Shown in pieces: positions 16,994 to 26,267 of a stretch of 64,000 bases of DNA. The notes beneath the pieces are model-generated. The model saw nothing but the letters and a program-made list of their open reading frames with translations, ran no database searches and was not told where the DNA came from. This DNA comes from Dyadobacter sp. CY345 (lineage in GTDB: Bacteria > Bacteroidota > Bacteroidia > Cytophagales > Spirosomataceae): contig NZ_JAKFFS010000001.1 in the NCBI RefSeq assembly GCF_021502725.1, positions 1 to 64,000 on the forward strand, read 5' to 3'. The first letter of the stretch is position 1. Each line of letters begins with the position of its first letter. The translations under genes and the position numbers were made by a program.

Positions 16994-18430
16994 GTGCGAA
17001 AAACGGAATATGACGCCATTGTAATAGGTTCAGGTCCAAACGGATTCGCGGCTGCTATTACATTACAGCAACAGGGACTTTCGGTCTTGCTGATAGAAGG
17101 TAAAAAAGATATTGGTGGCGGAATGCGGACCAAGGCCCTGACTTTACCCGGGTTTATCCATGACGTTTGTTCGGCCGTTCATCCAATGGCTGTCTTATCG
17201 CCGTTCCTGAATAGTTTGTCGCTGGAAAAGTTTGGTCTGGAATTAATTCAGCCAAAATATGCCGCGGCGCATCCTTTTGATGATGGAACGGCTGGCATTT
17301 TGCATGGTTCTGTGGAGGATACTGCCAATGGACTTGGCGAAGATAAAGAGACATACCTGAAATTTATGGGGCCGGTTGTTCGTGACTTGCCCAAACTCTT
17401 ACCTGACGTGCTGGGGCCATTTCCGATACCGAAATATCCGTTCGCTTTGGCTGAGTTTGGCCTAAAAGCACTGCCCTCGGCGACTTGGATAGCCAAAAGA
17501 TTTAAAACAAAACAAGCCCGTGGATTATGGGGTGGAATGGCTGCACATGCCATTCAGCCTCTTGAAAATCTGACTACTGCGGCAATCGGATTGATGCTTA
17601 TGGCAGGAGGACATGTGGCCGGCTGGCCAATTCCCAAAGGTGGTTCCCAATCTCTTGCCAATGCTTTGGCAGCCGTATTTGTAGGTTTGGGCGGAGAAAT
17701 TCAAACAGATTTTATGGTAAAATCTATCGATCAGTTACCTTCATCGAAAGTCGTTTTATTTGATACAACACCTAAGCAATTGGTGGCCATTGCAGGCAAT
17801 AAACTAAGCTCTTCTTACATTAACAAGTTGAGTAAATACCGGTATGGAATGGGTGCTTTTAAAATTGACTGGGCTTTAAGTGAGCCTATTCCTTTCACCG
17901 CAGAAGCCTGCCGCAGTGCCGGGACAGTACATTTGGGAAATACCATTGAAGAAATCGCTGCGACCGAAAAATCGACATCCCAGGGAAAACAGTCGCAAAA
18001 CCCTTATGTGTTATTATCACAGCCCAGTATATTTGACAAAACGCGTGCGCCTGAGGGAAAACATACAGTCTGGGCATACTGCCATGTTCCTAACGGCTCA
18101 ACCGAGGATATGACGCAGGCGATTGAAAATCAGGTAGAGCGTTTTGCTCCAGGATTTAAAGATCTCATCATTGGCAGGAGTACGATGAATACCGCTCAAA
18201 TCGAAGCGTATAATCCCAATTATATCGGTGGTGATATTAATGGAGGAACCCAGGATATTTACCAATTATATACCCGTCCTGTTTTAAGCGCATCTCCTTA
18301 CAGAACTTCCGCAGATGGCATTTATATTTGTTCGTCATCAACGCCTCCGGGTGGTGGGGTTCATGGAATGAGCGGATATCATGCTGCAAAACAAGCGCTT
18401 AGTGATGTTTTTAAAATTAAATTGAAATAA
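16994..18430 (+). CDS. Phytoene-desaturase-like FAD oxidoreductase (CrtI/amine-oxidase fold)
   Basis: 478 residues starting at a GTG (MRKTEYDAIVIGSGPNGFAA). The Rossmann FAD motif is VIGSGPNGFAAAITLQQQG, with ribose-binding Glu in LIEGKKDIGGGMRT. The second flavin-contacting motif near the C-terminus is DGIYICSSSTPPGGGVHGMS. This puts it in the CrtI-like group of FAD-dependent desaturases/isomerases (PYROXD2 / phytoene dehydrogenase-like), but no carotenoid genes lie nearby. It probably oxidises or isomerises a lipid-like substrate. The FGE-like gene starts 25 bases after its stop codon, which suggests an operon. Confidence 0.85.
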   Translation: MRKTEYDAIVIGSGPNGFAAAITLQQQGLSVLLIEGKKDIGGGMRTKALTLPGFIHDVCSAVHPMAVLSPFLNSLSLEKFGLELIQPKYAAAHPFDDGTAGILHGSVEDTANGLGEDKETYLKFMGPVVRDLPKLLPDVLGPFPIPKYPFALAEFGLKALPSATWIAKRFKTKQARGLWGGMAAHAIQPLENLTTAAIGLMLMAGGHVAGWPIPKGGSQSLANALAAVFVGLGGEIQTDFMVKSIDQLPSSKVVLFDTTPKQLVAIAGNKLSSSYINKLSKYRYGMGAFKIDWALSEPIPFTAEACRSAGTVHLGNTIEEIAATEKSTSQGKQSQNPYVLLSQPSIFDKTRAPEGKHTVWAYCHVPNGSTEDMTQAIENQVERFAPGFKDLIIGRSTMNTAQIEAYNPNYIGGDINGGTQDIYQLYTRPVLSASPYRTSADGIYICSSSTPPGGGVHGMSGYHAAKQALSDVFKIKLK

Positions 18431-18455
18431 AAAATTCATAGCAAGACATTGTTGA

Positions 18456-19535
18456 ATGAGGCTTTTTCTTAATTTTTTTATTCTGTTTTTGCTTGCGGCA
18501 GTAAGTTTTAATTGCAAGAAAAAACAAACAGCGGCGGAAAAAACTGCGGATAGTTTGGCCCATTGTATTGCAGACGGTATGCCGTCCAGAGCTTCTGCAA
18601 TTCTGGCTAGTCAGAACGAAATCATGAAAGGAAAAGGAGATACCACGGATATGGTATGGATCAGCGGTGGTAAATTTCTGATGGGCTCTGATGATTTTCC
18701 TGACTCCCGTCCTATGCATCAGGTAACTGTTGACGGTTTCTGGATGGATTCGCATGAGGTTACGAATGAAGAATATATGCGCTTTGTTGCAGCGACAAAT
18801 TATAAAACGGTTGCTGAACGTCCCTTGAATCCGGCAGACTATCCGGGAGTTCCTGCTGATAAACTGGTCCCTGGATCGGCGGTTTTTACACCGACAGTTC
18901 AAAAAGTATCATTCGAGAATCCGTTGCAATGGTGGAATTATGTTCCTGGTGCCAGCTGGGACCATCCGGAAGGAAAAGGCAGTTCGATAAAAGGACGCGA
19001 AAATTTTCCTGTCATCCATGTATCTTACGAAGATGCTGCCGCTTATGCAAAATGGGCTGGCAAACGTCTTCCAACAGAGGCAGAATGGGAATTTGCTGCT
19101 CAGGGCGGCAGAGGAAATCATACTTACTATTGGGGAGACCAGTTAAAGCCGAACGGAAAATGGGTTGCCAATATTTATCAGGGAAGTTTTCCGGACAACA
19201 ATCTGAAAGAAGATGGATATTCCGGCGCGGCTCCGGTAAAAACTTTTCCAGCCAATCCCTATGGTTTATATGATATGGACGGAAATGTTTGGGAGTGGTG
19301 CGAAGACTTGTATCGTCCGGATTATTATCAAAAAAGTCCCGCCAAAAATCCGACCGGCCCTTCGGACAGCTACGATCCTGATGAACCAGGAGCGGTAAAA
19401 CATGTGCAGCGCGGTGGATCCTTCCTATGCAGTGATGAATATTGTATCCGGTATAAGGCAGGGAGTCGTGGGAAAGGTGAGACTTCCAGTGGAAGCAATA
19501 ATCTCGGGTTTCGTTGTGTAAAATCCTTTAAATAG
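18456..19535 (+). CDS. Formylglycine-generating-enzyme-family lipoprotein
   Basis: 359 residues. The N-terminus has a lipoprotein signal (VSFNC, Cys at about residue 20). From residue about 65 onward it is an FGE/SUMF1 domain: MVWISGGKFLMGSDDFPDSR, the VTNEEYMRFV helix, HVSYEDAAAYAKWAGKRLPT, and GLYDMDGNVWEWCEDLY. Near the C-terminus GGSFLCSDEYCIRYK places Cys at residues 325 and 330, spaced as the copper-binding pair of true formylglycine-generating enzymes, and the block ends NNLGFRC. Many SUMF1-like proteins lack these cysteines, so activation of sulfatases is a real possibility. No sulfatase gene is present in this window. Confidence 0.86.
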   Translation: MRLFLNFFILFLLAAVSFNCKKKQTAAEKTADSLAHCIADGMPSRASAILASQNEIMKGKGDTTDMVWISGGKFLMGSDDFPDSRPMHQVTVDGFWMDSHEVTNEEYMRFVAATNYKTVAERPLNPADYPGVPADKLVPGSAVFTPTVQKVSFENPLQWWNYVPGASWDHPEGKGSSIKGRENFPVIHVSYEDAAAYAKWAGKRLPTEAEWEFAAQGGRGNHTYYWGDQLKPNGKWVANIYQGSFPDNNLKEDGYSGAAPVKTFPANPYGLYDMDGNVWEWCEDLYRPDYYQKSPAKNPTGPSDSYDPDEPGAVKHVQRGGSFLCSDEYCIRYKAGSRGKGETSSGSNNLGFRCVKSFK

Positions 19536-19719
19536 TGGTTTTGTTAGTTATTTAATAGTAAGATAATTGCGTAACAAAAAAAAAGATTAGAACTTGATGC
19601 TGAAAAGATTAACTTGATTTTATTAATCTATTAAATAAATAGACTTTGTGTACTATTGTTTAATTCAATTTTAAAACATTACTTTGTGAGATAGCAATTG
19701 ATCGTAAGTTATTAAAAAC

Positions 19720-20274
19720 ATGAGCACTAGCTTTCTGACAGTTCCGGGCTTGGCAGGTTCAGGTCCACAACATTGGCAAACAATTTGGGAAACGCAGCAT
19801 CCTGATTCTTTCAAAAGGATTGAACAGGATAATTGGGACTGGCCGAATCGCGATCAATGGGTTGCCAGGTTGCAGGAAATCATAGGCCAGCTAACAGAGC
19901 CAACAATTTTGATTGCGCATAGTCTGGGCTGCATGACCGTCGCGCATTGGGCTGCCCAGTTCTCGTCACCATGGATTGAAGGTGCGTTGCTGGTTGCCCC
20001 GGCAGATGCTGAATTATCAAAAAGATTAAATTTTGTTGAAGGATTTACGCCAATCCCAATATTGCCTTTTCCGTTTAAAAGTATTGTCGTTGCAAGCACA
20101 AATGACATATATGCAACGATTAAACGCTCAAAGTTTTTTGCTGATTCCTGGGGTAGCGAATTTATAAATCTCGGAAAAAAAGGCCATATCAATGCTGTAT
20201 CAGGTCTTGGAGATTGGCCGGAAGGCAAAGCAATATTGAAAAGTCTGGTAAGTTCAGAACTTGCAGGTTTTTAA
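19720..20274 (+). CDS. RBBP9/YdeN-type serine hydrolase
   Basis: 184 residues. The opening FLTVPGLAGSGPQHWQTIWE is the conserved start of the RBBP9/YdeN alpha/beta hydrolase family. The nucleophile Ser lies in AHSLGCMTVAHWA, the acid is likely in STNDIYA, and the His lies in KKGHINAVSGLGDWPEG. There is no signal peptide, so it is cytosolic. The natural substrate of bacterial members is not established. It stands alone, with about 185 bases of AT-rich spacer before it. Confidence 0.88.
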   Translation: MSTSFLTVPGLAGSGPQHWQTIWETQHPDSFKRIEQDNWDWPNRDQWVARLQEIIGQLTEPTILIAHSLGCMTVAHWAAQFSSPWIEGALLVAPADAELSKRLNFVEGFTPIPILPFPFKSIVVASTNDIYATIKRSKFFADSWGSEFINLGKKGHINAVSGLGDWPEGKAILKSLVSSELAGF

Positions 20275-20426
20275 TATTGGATAGTTAAGGTTCCGGAGTT
20301 TTTATTTAAGTAGTAATTGGGCTAGTACAGTGTATCGGGCATGAATTTACGTGCCCGTTTACCTTTTAAGCATACGATTTCATATATTTATACAATTCTT
20401 TAATCCATTTAACGTCGAACGAAATC

Positions 20427-21035
20427 ATGAGAAAAATTATTCTATTTGCATTGGTCGGTCTGTTTGTAAATTCTGCTGTAATCGCCGGTCCGGATAAAAC
20501 AAAAACTGCGGATAAAACTTTGGCAGTTGATGCAAAAACAAGCAAAATTACCTGGGGAGCTAAAAAAGTCACAGGTACGCACGCGGGCGAAATTCCACTT
20601 GAAAGCGGTTCCCTGGTTGTCGATGGCGCGAAATTAAAAGGAGGCAGTTTTGTATTTGATGTAAAAAACCTGACTGTTACTGATATTAAAGATGCAGAAA
20701 TGAATGGCAAGTTGACGGGCCATCTTAAAAGTCCTGATTTTTTTGCTGTTGAATCTCATCCGCAAGCGAAATTTGTGATTACTTCCGTGACACCAAAAGG
20801 TGGAGATATTTATGATGTTGCCGGGAAATTGACAATTAAAGGAATTACTGACGAGGTAAAGTTTCCTGCGACTGTAAAAACCGACGGCAAAAAAGTTGTT
20901 GCTGACGCTAAAATCGTTGTCGACAGAACGAAATATGATATCAAATTCCGCTCAACTAACTTCTTTGAAAACCTTGGGGACAAAGCAATTTCTAATGATT
21001 TTACACTTGATGTTAACCTTGTAGCTAATAAATAA
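20427..21035 (+). CDS. YceI-family periplasmic protein
   Basis: 202 residues with a signal peptide (MRKIILFALVGLFVNSAVIA). The YceI lipocalin-like barrel is seen in SKITWGAKKVTGTHAGEI, GSFVFDVKNLTVTDI, LTGHLKSPDFFAVESHPQAK, and KLTIKGITDEVKFP, with the final RTKYDIKFRSTNFFENLGDK block. YceI proteins bind isoprenoid-like lipids in the periplasm. Its function here is unknown. It is a single gene with a strong terminator 48 bases after the stop codon. Confidence 0.93.
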   Translation: MRKIILFALVGLFVNSAVIAGPDKTKTADKTLAVDAKTSKITWGAKKVTGTHAGEIPLESGSLVVDGAKLKGGSFVFDVKNLTVTDIKDAEMNGKLTGHLKSPDFFAVESHPQAKFVITSVTPKGGDIYDVAGKLTIKGITDEVKFPATVKTDGKKVVADAKIVVDRTKYDIKFRSTNFFENLGDKAISNDFTLDVNLVANK

Positions 21036-21083
21036 TAAAATCCAGTTTAAGTCAAAAAAACTTTTTTTACTTAACGTTTGAAG

Positions 21084-21115
21084 AAATCCTGCCTGAAATG
21101 CATCAGGCAGGATTT
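21084..21115 (+). terminator. Terminator after yceI-like gene
   Basis: A perfect 13-bp stem (21084-21096 with 21103-21115) with a 6-nt loop, followed by a T-rich run. Confidence 0.9.
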
Positions 21116-21255
21116 TGTTTTTTGTATTAGGGCGAGTATGATGTGAAATCTAAATTTGCACTATCTGACCTAAAATTTAATTTTTAGCCCGGGCAGAAGG
21201 GTAAGGAAAGTTTGTAACTTTCTTTACTTATTTAGGCTATCATCAAAAAACAGAA

Positions 21256-22407
21256 ATGAAAAATTCAATGAAGGGATTATTACTGGGATTACTTTTTATA
21301 GGATTTCAGGCAAATGCGCAGACTGAAAATAAACTTCCCGATTGGGCTTTTGGAGGATTCAAAAGACCGGCAGGTGTAAATCCGGTTATTTCGCCGGACA
21401 CCAGTTCCAGGTTTTTCTGTCCGATGAATAAAAGAATGGTGGATTGGGAATCGAACGATACTTTCAATCCTGCCGCGACTATTAAAGATGGGAAAATTGT
21501 AGTCCTGTATCGCGCGGAAGATAAAGCCGGGAAAGAAATTGGTTACAGGACTTCCAGATTGGGTTATGCTGAAAGCACAGACGGGATTACTTTTAAGCGC
21601 AAAAAAACGCCGGTTTTTTATCCTGATGAGGACGGCCAGAAGGCGAATGAATGGCCCGGAGGTTGTGAAGACCCGAGAGTTGCTGTGACGGAAGACGGGA
21701 CGTATGTTTTAATTTATACCCAATGGAATCGTGATAAAGCCCGATTGGGAATAGCAACTTCCAAAGATCTTATAAAATGGGAGAAACACGGACCAGCTTT
21801 TGTCAAGGCATACAACGGAAAATTCAATAATATCTGGTCGAAATCGGGCTCGATCGTTACCAAACTGGTGAATGACAAACAGGTTATTGCCAAAATCAAT
21901 GGAAAGTACTGGTTATATTTTGGCGAAGCGAATGTCAATGTAGCCACATCAACCGATCTGATAAACTGGACTCCGCTGGTAGACGAAAAAGAAAACCTGA
22001 TCAATTTGATTTCACCAAGAAAAGGTTTTTTTGATAGCAACCTGACAGAATGCGGGCCGCCGGCAATTGTTACGGATAAGGGAATTGTACTATTATACAA
22101 TGGAAAAAATGACGCAGGAGCAAATGGCGATTTGCGGTATACACCTAATTCGTATTGCGCCGGTCAGGTGCTTTTTGACAAAAATGATCCTTCGAAACTT
22201 ATAAGTCGTCTTGATGTTCCTTTTTTCAGACCCATGGAGCCGTTTGAGAAAAGTGGTCAATATGTAGCCGGAACTGTGTTTATTGAAGGGCTTGTCTATT
22301 ATAAGAAAAAATGGATGTTATATTACGGCTGTGCCGACTCACGGGTTGGTGTTGCAGTGTATGATCCAAAAGATAAGAGACTTGCAGATTCAATACCTGT
22401 TAAATAA
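21256..22407 (+). CDS. GH130-like exported glycosidase/phosphorylase
   Basis: 383 residues with a signal peptide (MKNSMKGLLLGLLFIGFQANA). It is a five-bladed beta-propeller of the GH130 type: TFNPAATIKDGKIVVLYRAE, LGYAESTDGITFKR, and the WPGGCEDPRVAVTEDGTYVL block, whose Asp is the likely catalytic residue. Further blades carry SKDLIKWEKHGPAF, KYWLYFGEANVNVATSTDL, TECGPPAI and VYYKKKWMLYYGCADSRVGV. GH130 enzymes cleave or phosphorolyse mannosides. The exported form fits a hydrolytic subgroup. It is not in a clear operon, but it lies upstream of the sugar-catabolic cluster. Confidence 0.87.
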   Translation: MKNSMKGLLLGLLFIGFQANAQTENKLPDWAFGGFKRPAGVNPVISPDTSSRFFCPMNKRMVDWESNDTFNPAATIKDGKIVVLYRAEDKAGKEIGYRTSRLGYAESTDGITFKRKKTPVFYPDEDGQKANEWPGGCEDPRVAVTEDGTYVLIYTQWNRDKARLGIATSKDLIKWEKHGPAFVKAYNGKFNNIWSKSGSIVTKLVNDKQVIAKINGKYWLYFGEANVNVATSTDLINWTPLVDEKENLINLISPRKGFFDSNLTECGPPAIVTDKGIVLLYNGKNDAGANGDLRYTPNSYCAGQVLFDKNDPSKLISRLDVPFFRPMEPFEKSGQYVAGTVFIEGLVYYKKKWMLYYGCADSRVGVAVYDPKDKRLADSIPVK

Positions 22408-22550
22408 AATAAAGTCTTATAAGAATAATATCACTTTGAGAACATTTAAACTTATCTGTCACATAAATATTTAAAAAATACTTTCATCCGATCGATCTAA
22501 ATCATTTTGTTTAACGTATGTTCATAAACCTTAAACAAAATATGATCATT

Positions 22551-23111
22551 ATGAAATCTTTAAAAATCAAATTCACAGGATTGCTTGCGGTTGCTTTGTT
22601 AACTACGTTTGGGGCGTTTGCTCAAAAAGAAAAAACAGTAATGGTGGGTGGTGCTGAAATGTATCCTTCGAAAAACATTATTGAAAACGCAGTAAACTCA
22701 AAAGATCACACAACACTTGTTGCAGCAGTGAAAGCAGCAGGATTAGTTGAAACTTTGTCAGGAGCTGGTCCATTTACGGTTTTTGCTCCTGTAAATTCTG
22801 CTTTTGCAGCGTTGCCGGCAGGAACAGTTGACAATCTTTTAAAACCAGAAAACAAAGCTACGTTAACTTCTATCCTTACTTATCACGTAGTTCCTGGAAA
22901 AGTGGATGCTAAATCTGTGATGAAAATGATCAAAGATGGCGGTGGAAAGGCAATGGCAAAAACGGTTCAGGGAGAAGAATTGACATTCTCTTTGCAAGGT
23001 AAAAATGTTATTGTTACTGATTCAAAAGGTAACATGGCGAAAGTAACAACTGCCGATGTATTGCAGTCAAATGGTGTCATCCACGTGATTGACAAAGTAT
23101 TAATGCCATAG
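22551..23111 (+). CDS. Secreted fasciclin (FAS1) domain protein
   Basis: About 186 residues from the ATG at 22551; two earlier in-frame ATGs (22518, 22542) would lengthen the signal peptide unnaturally. The signal is MKSLKIKFTGLLAVALLTTF ending GAFAQ. One FAS1 domain follows: TLVAAVKAAGLVETLSGAGP, FTVFAPVNSAFAALPAG, LTYHVVPGKVDAKS, and VLQSNGVIHVIDKVLMP. FAS1 proteins are adhesion or surface proteins. This one has no anchor beyond its signal, so it is likely periplasmic or extracellular. A terminator follows. Confidence 0.92.
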   Translation: MKSLKIKFTGLLAVALLTTFGAFAQKEKTVMVGGAEMYPSKNIIENAVNSKDHTTLVAAVKAAGLVETLSGAGPFTVFAPVNSAFAALPAGTVDNLLKPENKATLTSILTYHVVPGKVDAKSVMKMIKDGGGKAMAKTVQGEELTFSLQGKNVIVTDSKGNMAKVTTADVLQSNGVIHVIDKVLMP

Positions 23112-23148
23112 TATCAGTGTTGGATGAATAAGTGGTGAGTGTTGATTT

Positions 23149-23204
23149 TCAGCCTCTTTTGCAGATGGAAAAATTTCCGGATCGCAAAAGGGGCTGATTT
23201 TTTT
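23149..23204 (+). terminator. Terminator after the fasciclin gene; rest of gap non-coding
   Basis: A 14-bp stem with one G-T pair (23149-23162 with 23184-23197) and a 21-nt loop ends in a T run. The remainder of the 23112-23496 gap is AT-rich. No gene and no clear promoter box was seen in it. Confidence 0.8.
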
Positions 23205-23496
23205 ATAAATGATCATTATAAAACGTTGAAATCAGTCTTAAAATGGATGTAACCGTTAAAATACAACTGAAAAATACGTTTTAAGTGGAAGTATACTTCA
23301 CACAAAGTATCTTAATAAACACTTTGATAAGTTTTAAATATAACAAAGCAGGCTAGTACAGGATAGTGTGGTCAATAATTTTAGGAATTTTTGGATATTA
23401 TTTTCTTCTTTTTAAAGAGTATTATCGTTAAAATACGTCTTGTAAGAAAGAAGGCGTAAGGGTATTAATTCATTCAGAAGTCTAAAAACGTATAAA

Positions 23497-24270
23497 ATGT
23501 TGTCTAAAATGAGTTCCAAATTGAATATCGCCGCAGCTGCGATCCTTGTAATAACCCTGCTTTCAGGCCAGAGTTCATGCCTTGCCCAAAAGAAAGAAAA
23601 AGGATTCGTGCAGATTTTTGATGGTAAGTCTTTGAAAGGCTGGGAAGGCGATACGAAGTACTGGCGGGTGGAAAATGGAAATCTGGTAGGGGAGATTACT
23701 CCGGAAACTCTGTTGAAAACAAATTCATTTATTATCTGGAAAGGCGGCGAACCTGGTGATTTTGAATTGAAAGGATCATTTAAGATAACAGAAAAAGGGA
23801 ATTCCGGAATTAATTACCGCAGCGATCAGTTAACGGACGTTCCTAATGCGTTGAGAGGTTACCAGGCAGATATCGACGGAGCAAACCGTTATACAGGACA
23901 GAATTATGAGGAGAGAAAAAGAACGACGTTAGCATATCGGGGTGAAATTGTTACCATAAACGAGCCGACGGATAAATCTCCGGAAGCATTTAAGGCAAAT
24001 CTTAAAAATAACGCCTGGCTTGGCAGAACTGTAACAGGTTCTCTGGGAACTTCCGATGAGTTAAAAACCAAAATTAAAGGCGAAGAATGGAATGAATTTC
24101 ATCTGGTAGTAAAAGGGAACCGTTTGCAGCATTATATAAACGGCGTTTTGATGAGCGATGTAACGGATAAAGATACTGTGAATGGCAAATCAAAAGGACT
24201 TTTGGGCGTGCAGGTACACGTTGGTCCGCCGATGAGAGTTGAATATAAGGACATTCGAATCAAGCAATAA
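23497..24270 (+). CDS. DUF1080 (3-keto-disaccharide hydrolase-type) exported protein
   Basis: 257 residues with a signal peptide that could also be a lipobox (GQSSCLAQ). The DUF1080 jellyroll is shown by GFVQIFDGKSLKGWEGDTKY, WRVENGNLVGEIT, NSFIIWKGGEPGDFELKG, NSGINYRSDQ, GYQADIDGANRYTGQNYEER and the final NEFHLVVKGNRLQHYINGVL. Family members include 3-keto-disaccharide hydrolases and many uncharacterised sugar-binding proteins. It opens the cluster and is followed, on the same strand, by TIM-barrel sugar enzymes and a Gfo/Idh/MocA oxidoreductase, which suits a keto-sugar role (inference). Confidence 0.87.
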   Translation: MLSKMSSKLNIAAAAILVITLLSGQSSCLAQKKEKGFVQIFDGKSLKGWEGDTKYWRVENGNLVGEITPETLLKTNSFIIWKGGEPGDFELKGSFKITEKGNSGINYRSDQLTDVPNALRGYQADIDGANRYTGQNYEERKRTTLAYRGEIVTINEPTDKSPEAFKANLKNNAWLGRTVTGSLGTSDELKTKIKGEEWNEFHLVVKGNRLQHYINGVLMSDVTDKDTVNGKSKGLLGVQVHVGPPMRVEYKDIRIKQ

Positions 24271-24333
24271 TGGTCTAGATTTAAATAGCAGGTGACTATT
24301 TATTCTCTGCTAGTTGCCAATAGCTAAAAATTT

Positions 24334-25185
24334 ATGAATAAAATAGGATTTAATGTGCTTGCCTGGACGGCAGCGGTGTCTGACGATTTATTTCCGGTCA
24401 TTGACAGATTGAAGAAGATCGGTTACGACGGAGTGGAATTTTATCTTGGTGCACCTGATACGGAAGCTTACAAAAGAATGGGTGATTATACCCGCGATCT
24501 TGGTCTGGAAACGACAGCTGTGATGACTGTGGGCGTTGATGATAATCCTGTTAGCGAGTCGGTTGCGGTCCGCGAAAAGGCACTGGATAAAATTAAATGG
24601 GGAGTTGATCGCGCGCACGATTTGAATGCTAAAATTATTTGCGGCCCTTTTCACTCGGCTCATACGGTTTTTGTAAACCGGCCGGCTATTGATAGGGAAT
24701 ATGCGTTGGCAGGCGAAGTACTGAATGCTGGTGCAGAATATGCGGCGCAAGCCAACATCGTTTTTGCATTGGAAGCGCTCAATCGTTTTGAATGTTATTT
24801 ATGCAACACGATGGAGCAACTAGTGAAACTCGTTAAGGCAGCGGATCATCCAAACGTCAGAGCAATGTTTGACACCCATCATTCTAATATTGAGGAAAAG
24901 AAATATGCGTCGGCACTGGATACGATTGCTCCTTTTCTGGCTCATGTGCATATCAGCGAAAATGATCGGGGGACGCCGGGAGAAGGACAGGTTTTATGGG
25001 ATGACGCGTTTTCCTCTCTTGCAAAAATAAATTATCAAGGCTGGCTCACAATCGAAGCTTTTTCAAGAAACGATCCCGATTTTGCGAACGCAATTGGCGT
25101 CTGGCGTGAATTTTCAGACCCATGGGATATCGCTGAAAAAGGTTACAATTTCATTAAAGAAATGAGCGAAAAACACAACTTATAA
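24334..25185 (+). CDS. Ketose 3-epimerase-like TIM-barrel enzyme
   Basis: 283 residues, cytosolic. The barrel belongs to the AP endonuclease 2 / sugar phosphate isomerase-epimerase superfamily and, by motif, to the D-tagatose/psicose 3-epimerase branch: ALEALNRFECYLCNT (metal Glu), MFDTHHSNIEEKKYASAL (metal Asp and His), AHVHISENDRGTPGEGQVLW, and WLTIEAFSRNDPDF (metal Glu). A divalent metal deprotonates the carbon next to the keto group, interconverting keto-sugar epimers. It is the first of three such enzymes in the cluster. A REP-like hairpin element lies in the gap after it. Confidence 0.85.
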   Translation: MNKIGFNVLAWTAAVSDDLFPVIDRLKKIGYDGVEFYLGAPDTEAYKRMGDYTRDLGLETTAVMTVGVDDNPVSESVAVREKALDKIKWGVDRAHDLNAKIICGPFHSAHTVFVNRPAIDREYALAGEVLNAGAEYAAQANIVFALEALNRFECYLCNTMEQLVKLVKAADHPNVRAMFDTHHSNIEEKKYASALDTIAPFLAHVHISENDRGTPGEGQVLWDDAFSSLAKINYQGWLTIEAFSRNDPDFANAIGVWREFSDPWDIAEKGYNFIKEMSEKHNL

Positions 25186-25196
25186 TGCGAAAACCC

Positions 25197-25239
25197 AGTC
25201 CGAAGGACTTACTATCTTAGCCCAGGGCAACGCCCTGGG
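25197..25239. repeat. REP-like paired hairpin, copy A
   Basis: Two hairpins with 3-nt loops are joined by an 11-base spacer: a 5-bp stem with loop GAA (25197-25209), spacer TACTATCTTAG, then a perfect 8-bp stem (25221-25228 with 25232-25239). The same build recurs at 31907, 31965 (opposite orientation), 32528 (degenerate) and 54656. Confidence 0.75.
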
Positions 25240-25289
25240 GCTTATGGTAACGGGAATACCTAAACCACATCATCAAAAGATTAGAAACA

Positions 25290-26117
25290 ATGTCAGAAAA
25301 ACTCCCATTCCGTTTCGGTTCAGAAGTCTACACCTGGTTTATGAGTAACAACGGACAAACCCATCAGGGGCGTCTTGGACATATGATTGAAGTTATATCA
25401 AAAGCTGGTTTTACAGGAATCCAACCCATATTTACCTGGATGGGAGATTTGATTGACCCAAGCCTTCTGGAAGCAAAATTAAAAGAACAAGGAATCGAAT
25501 TAGCTGCACTGGCACTTGCCTTAGACTGGAATGAAGCAGAAGAAACAGAGCGTGAAAGAGAAGTAGCGGATCATGCCATAAGCGTATTGCAAAAATTTCC
25601 GGGAGCGGTTTTGAATACAGTGCAAATACCCACCGGCAGGCATAATCTTTCGGAGAGGCAACAAAACTTAATCAACATAGTCAATCGGGTTTCAGCGAGA
25701 GCGGCTGAGAAAGGAGTGCCTTGCAGCTATCACCCAAACTCACCGCATACCTCCATCATCCGAACAGCTGAGGATTACAAAATTGTACTGGAATCTTTGG
25801 ATTCGTCCGTTACAGGATGGACGCCGGATGTTGGGCATATTATAAACGGCGGTATGGACCCGCTGGAAAAAATGAAAGAATATCAGTCGCTTATCAACCA
25901 CGTGCATTTTAAAGATTGGGATGGAAACCCGGAATTTACTTTGATGGGAAAAGGAAAAGTAGATCTTGTGGGTGTAACACAGTGGCTGAAAGATATAAAT
26001 TATAATGGATGGATAATCTGTGAGGACGAAGGGGCGGAAGCATTGGAAGATCCTGACTTTGTAACATTACACGATGGTAAGTGGATACAGGAAGAGTTGA
26101 TACAAGGACTTCGGTAG
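25290..26117 (+). CDS. Sugar isomerase/epimerase family protein, IolE-like
   Basis: 275 residues. TIM barrel of the sugar phosphate isomerase/epimerase superfamily: SEVYTWFMSNNGQTHQG, GFTGIQPIFTWMGDL, CSYHPNSPHTSII, WTPDVGHIINGGMDPLEKMK, HVHFKDWDGNPEFTLMGKGK, and WIICEDEGAEALEDPD. The metal-site residues (Asp-x-Gly-His and His-x-His-Phe-Lys-Asp) and the MGKGKVDL motif resemble inosose dehydratase/IolE-like proteins. Its substrate is unknown; it may dehydrate or isomerise a keto-sugar. It follows the REP-like element and precedes an alpha/beta hydrolase. Confidence 0.83.
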   Translation: MSEKLPFRFGSEVYTWFMSNNGQTHQGRLGHMIEVISKAGFTGIQPIFTWMGDLIDPSLLEAKLKEQGIELAALALALDWNEAEETEREREVADHAISVLQKFPGAVLNTVQIPTGRHNLSERQQNLINIVNRVSARAAEKGVPCSYHPNSPHTSIIRTAEDYKIVLESLDSSVTGWTPDVGHIINGGMDPLEKMKEYQSLINHVHFKDWDGNPEFTLMGKGKVDLVGVTQWLKDINYNGWIICEDEGAEALEDPDFVTLHDGKWIQEELIQGLR

Positions 26118-26233
26118 AGATAAGCTTTCAGGCTATGAGGGATTAGCTTTTAGCCTTTCTATATCGCACAAGTTTGTGATTTCCGTTTGCAACAAAGCGT
26201 ACAAAATACATTTAAGTAGTATCAATTTTCAAT

Positions 26234-26267
26234 CGCTAACAGCCAACAACTAAACGCTAACAGCCAA
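26234..26267. repeat. 13-bp direct repeat in front of the alpha/beta hydrolase gene
   Basis: CGCTAACAGCCAA occurs at 26234-26246 and again at 26255-26267, ending four bases before the start codon at 26272. Related GCTAACAGCTAA-type sequence precedes the gene at 29640. Confidence 0.6.

Noticed and set aside
16994..18430. Carotenoid desaturase assignment
   Set aside because: Although the fold is CrtI-like, no crtB, crtY or related genes are nearby, so a specific phytoene role is not claimed.
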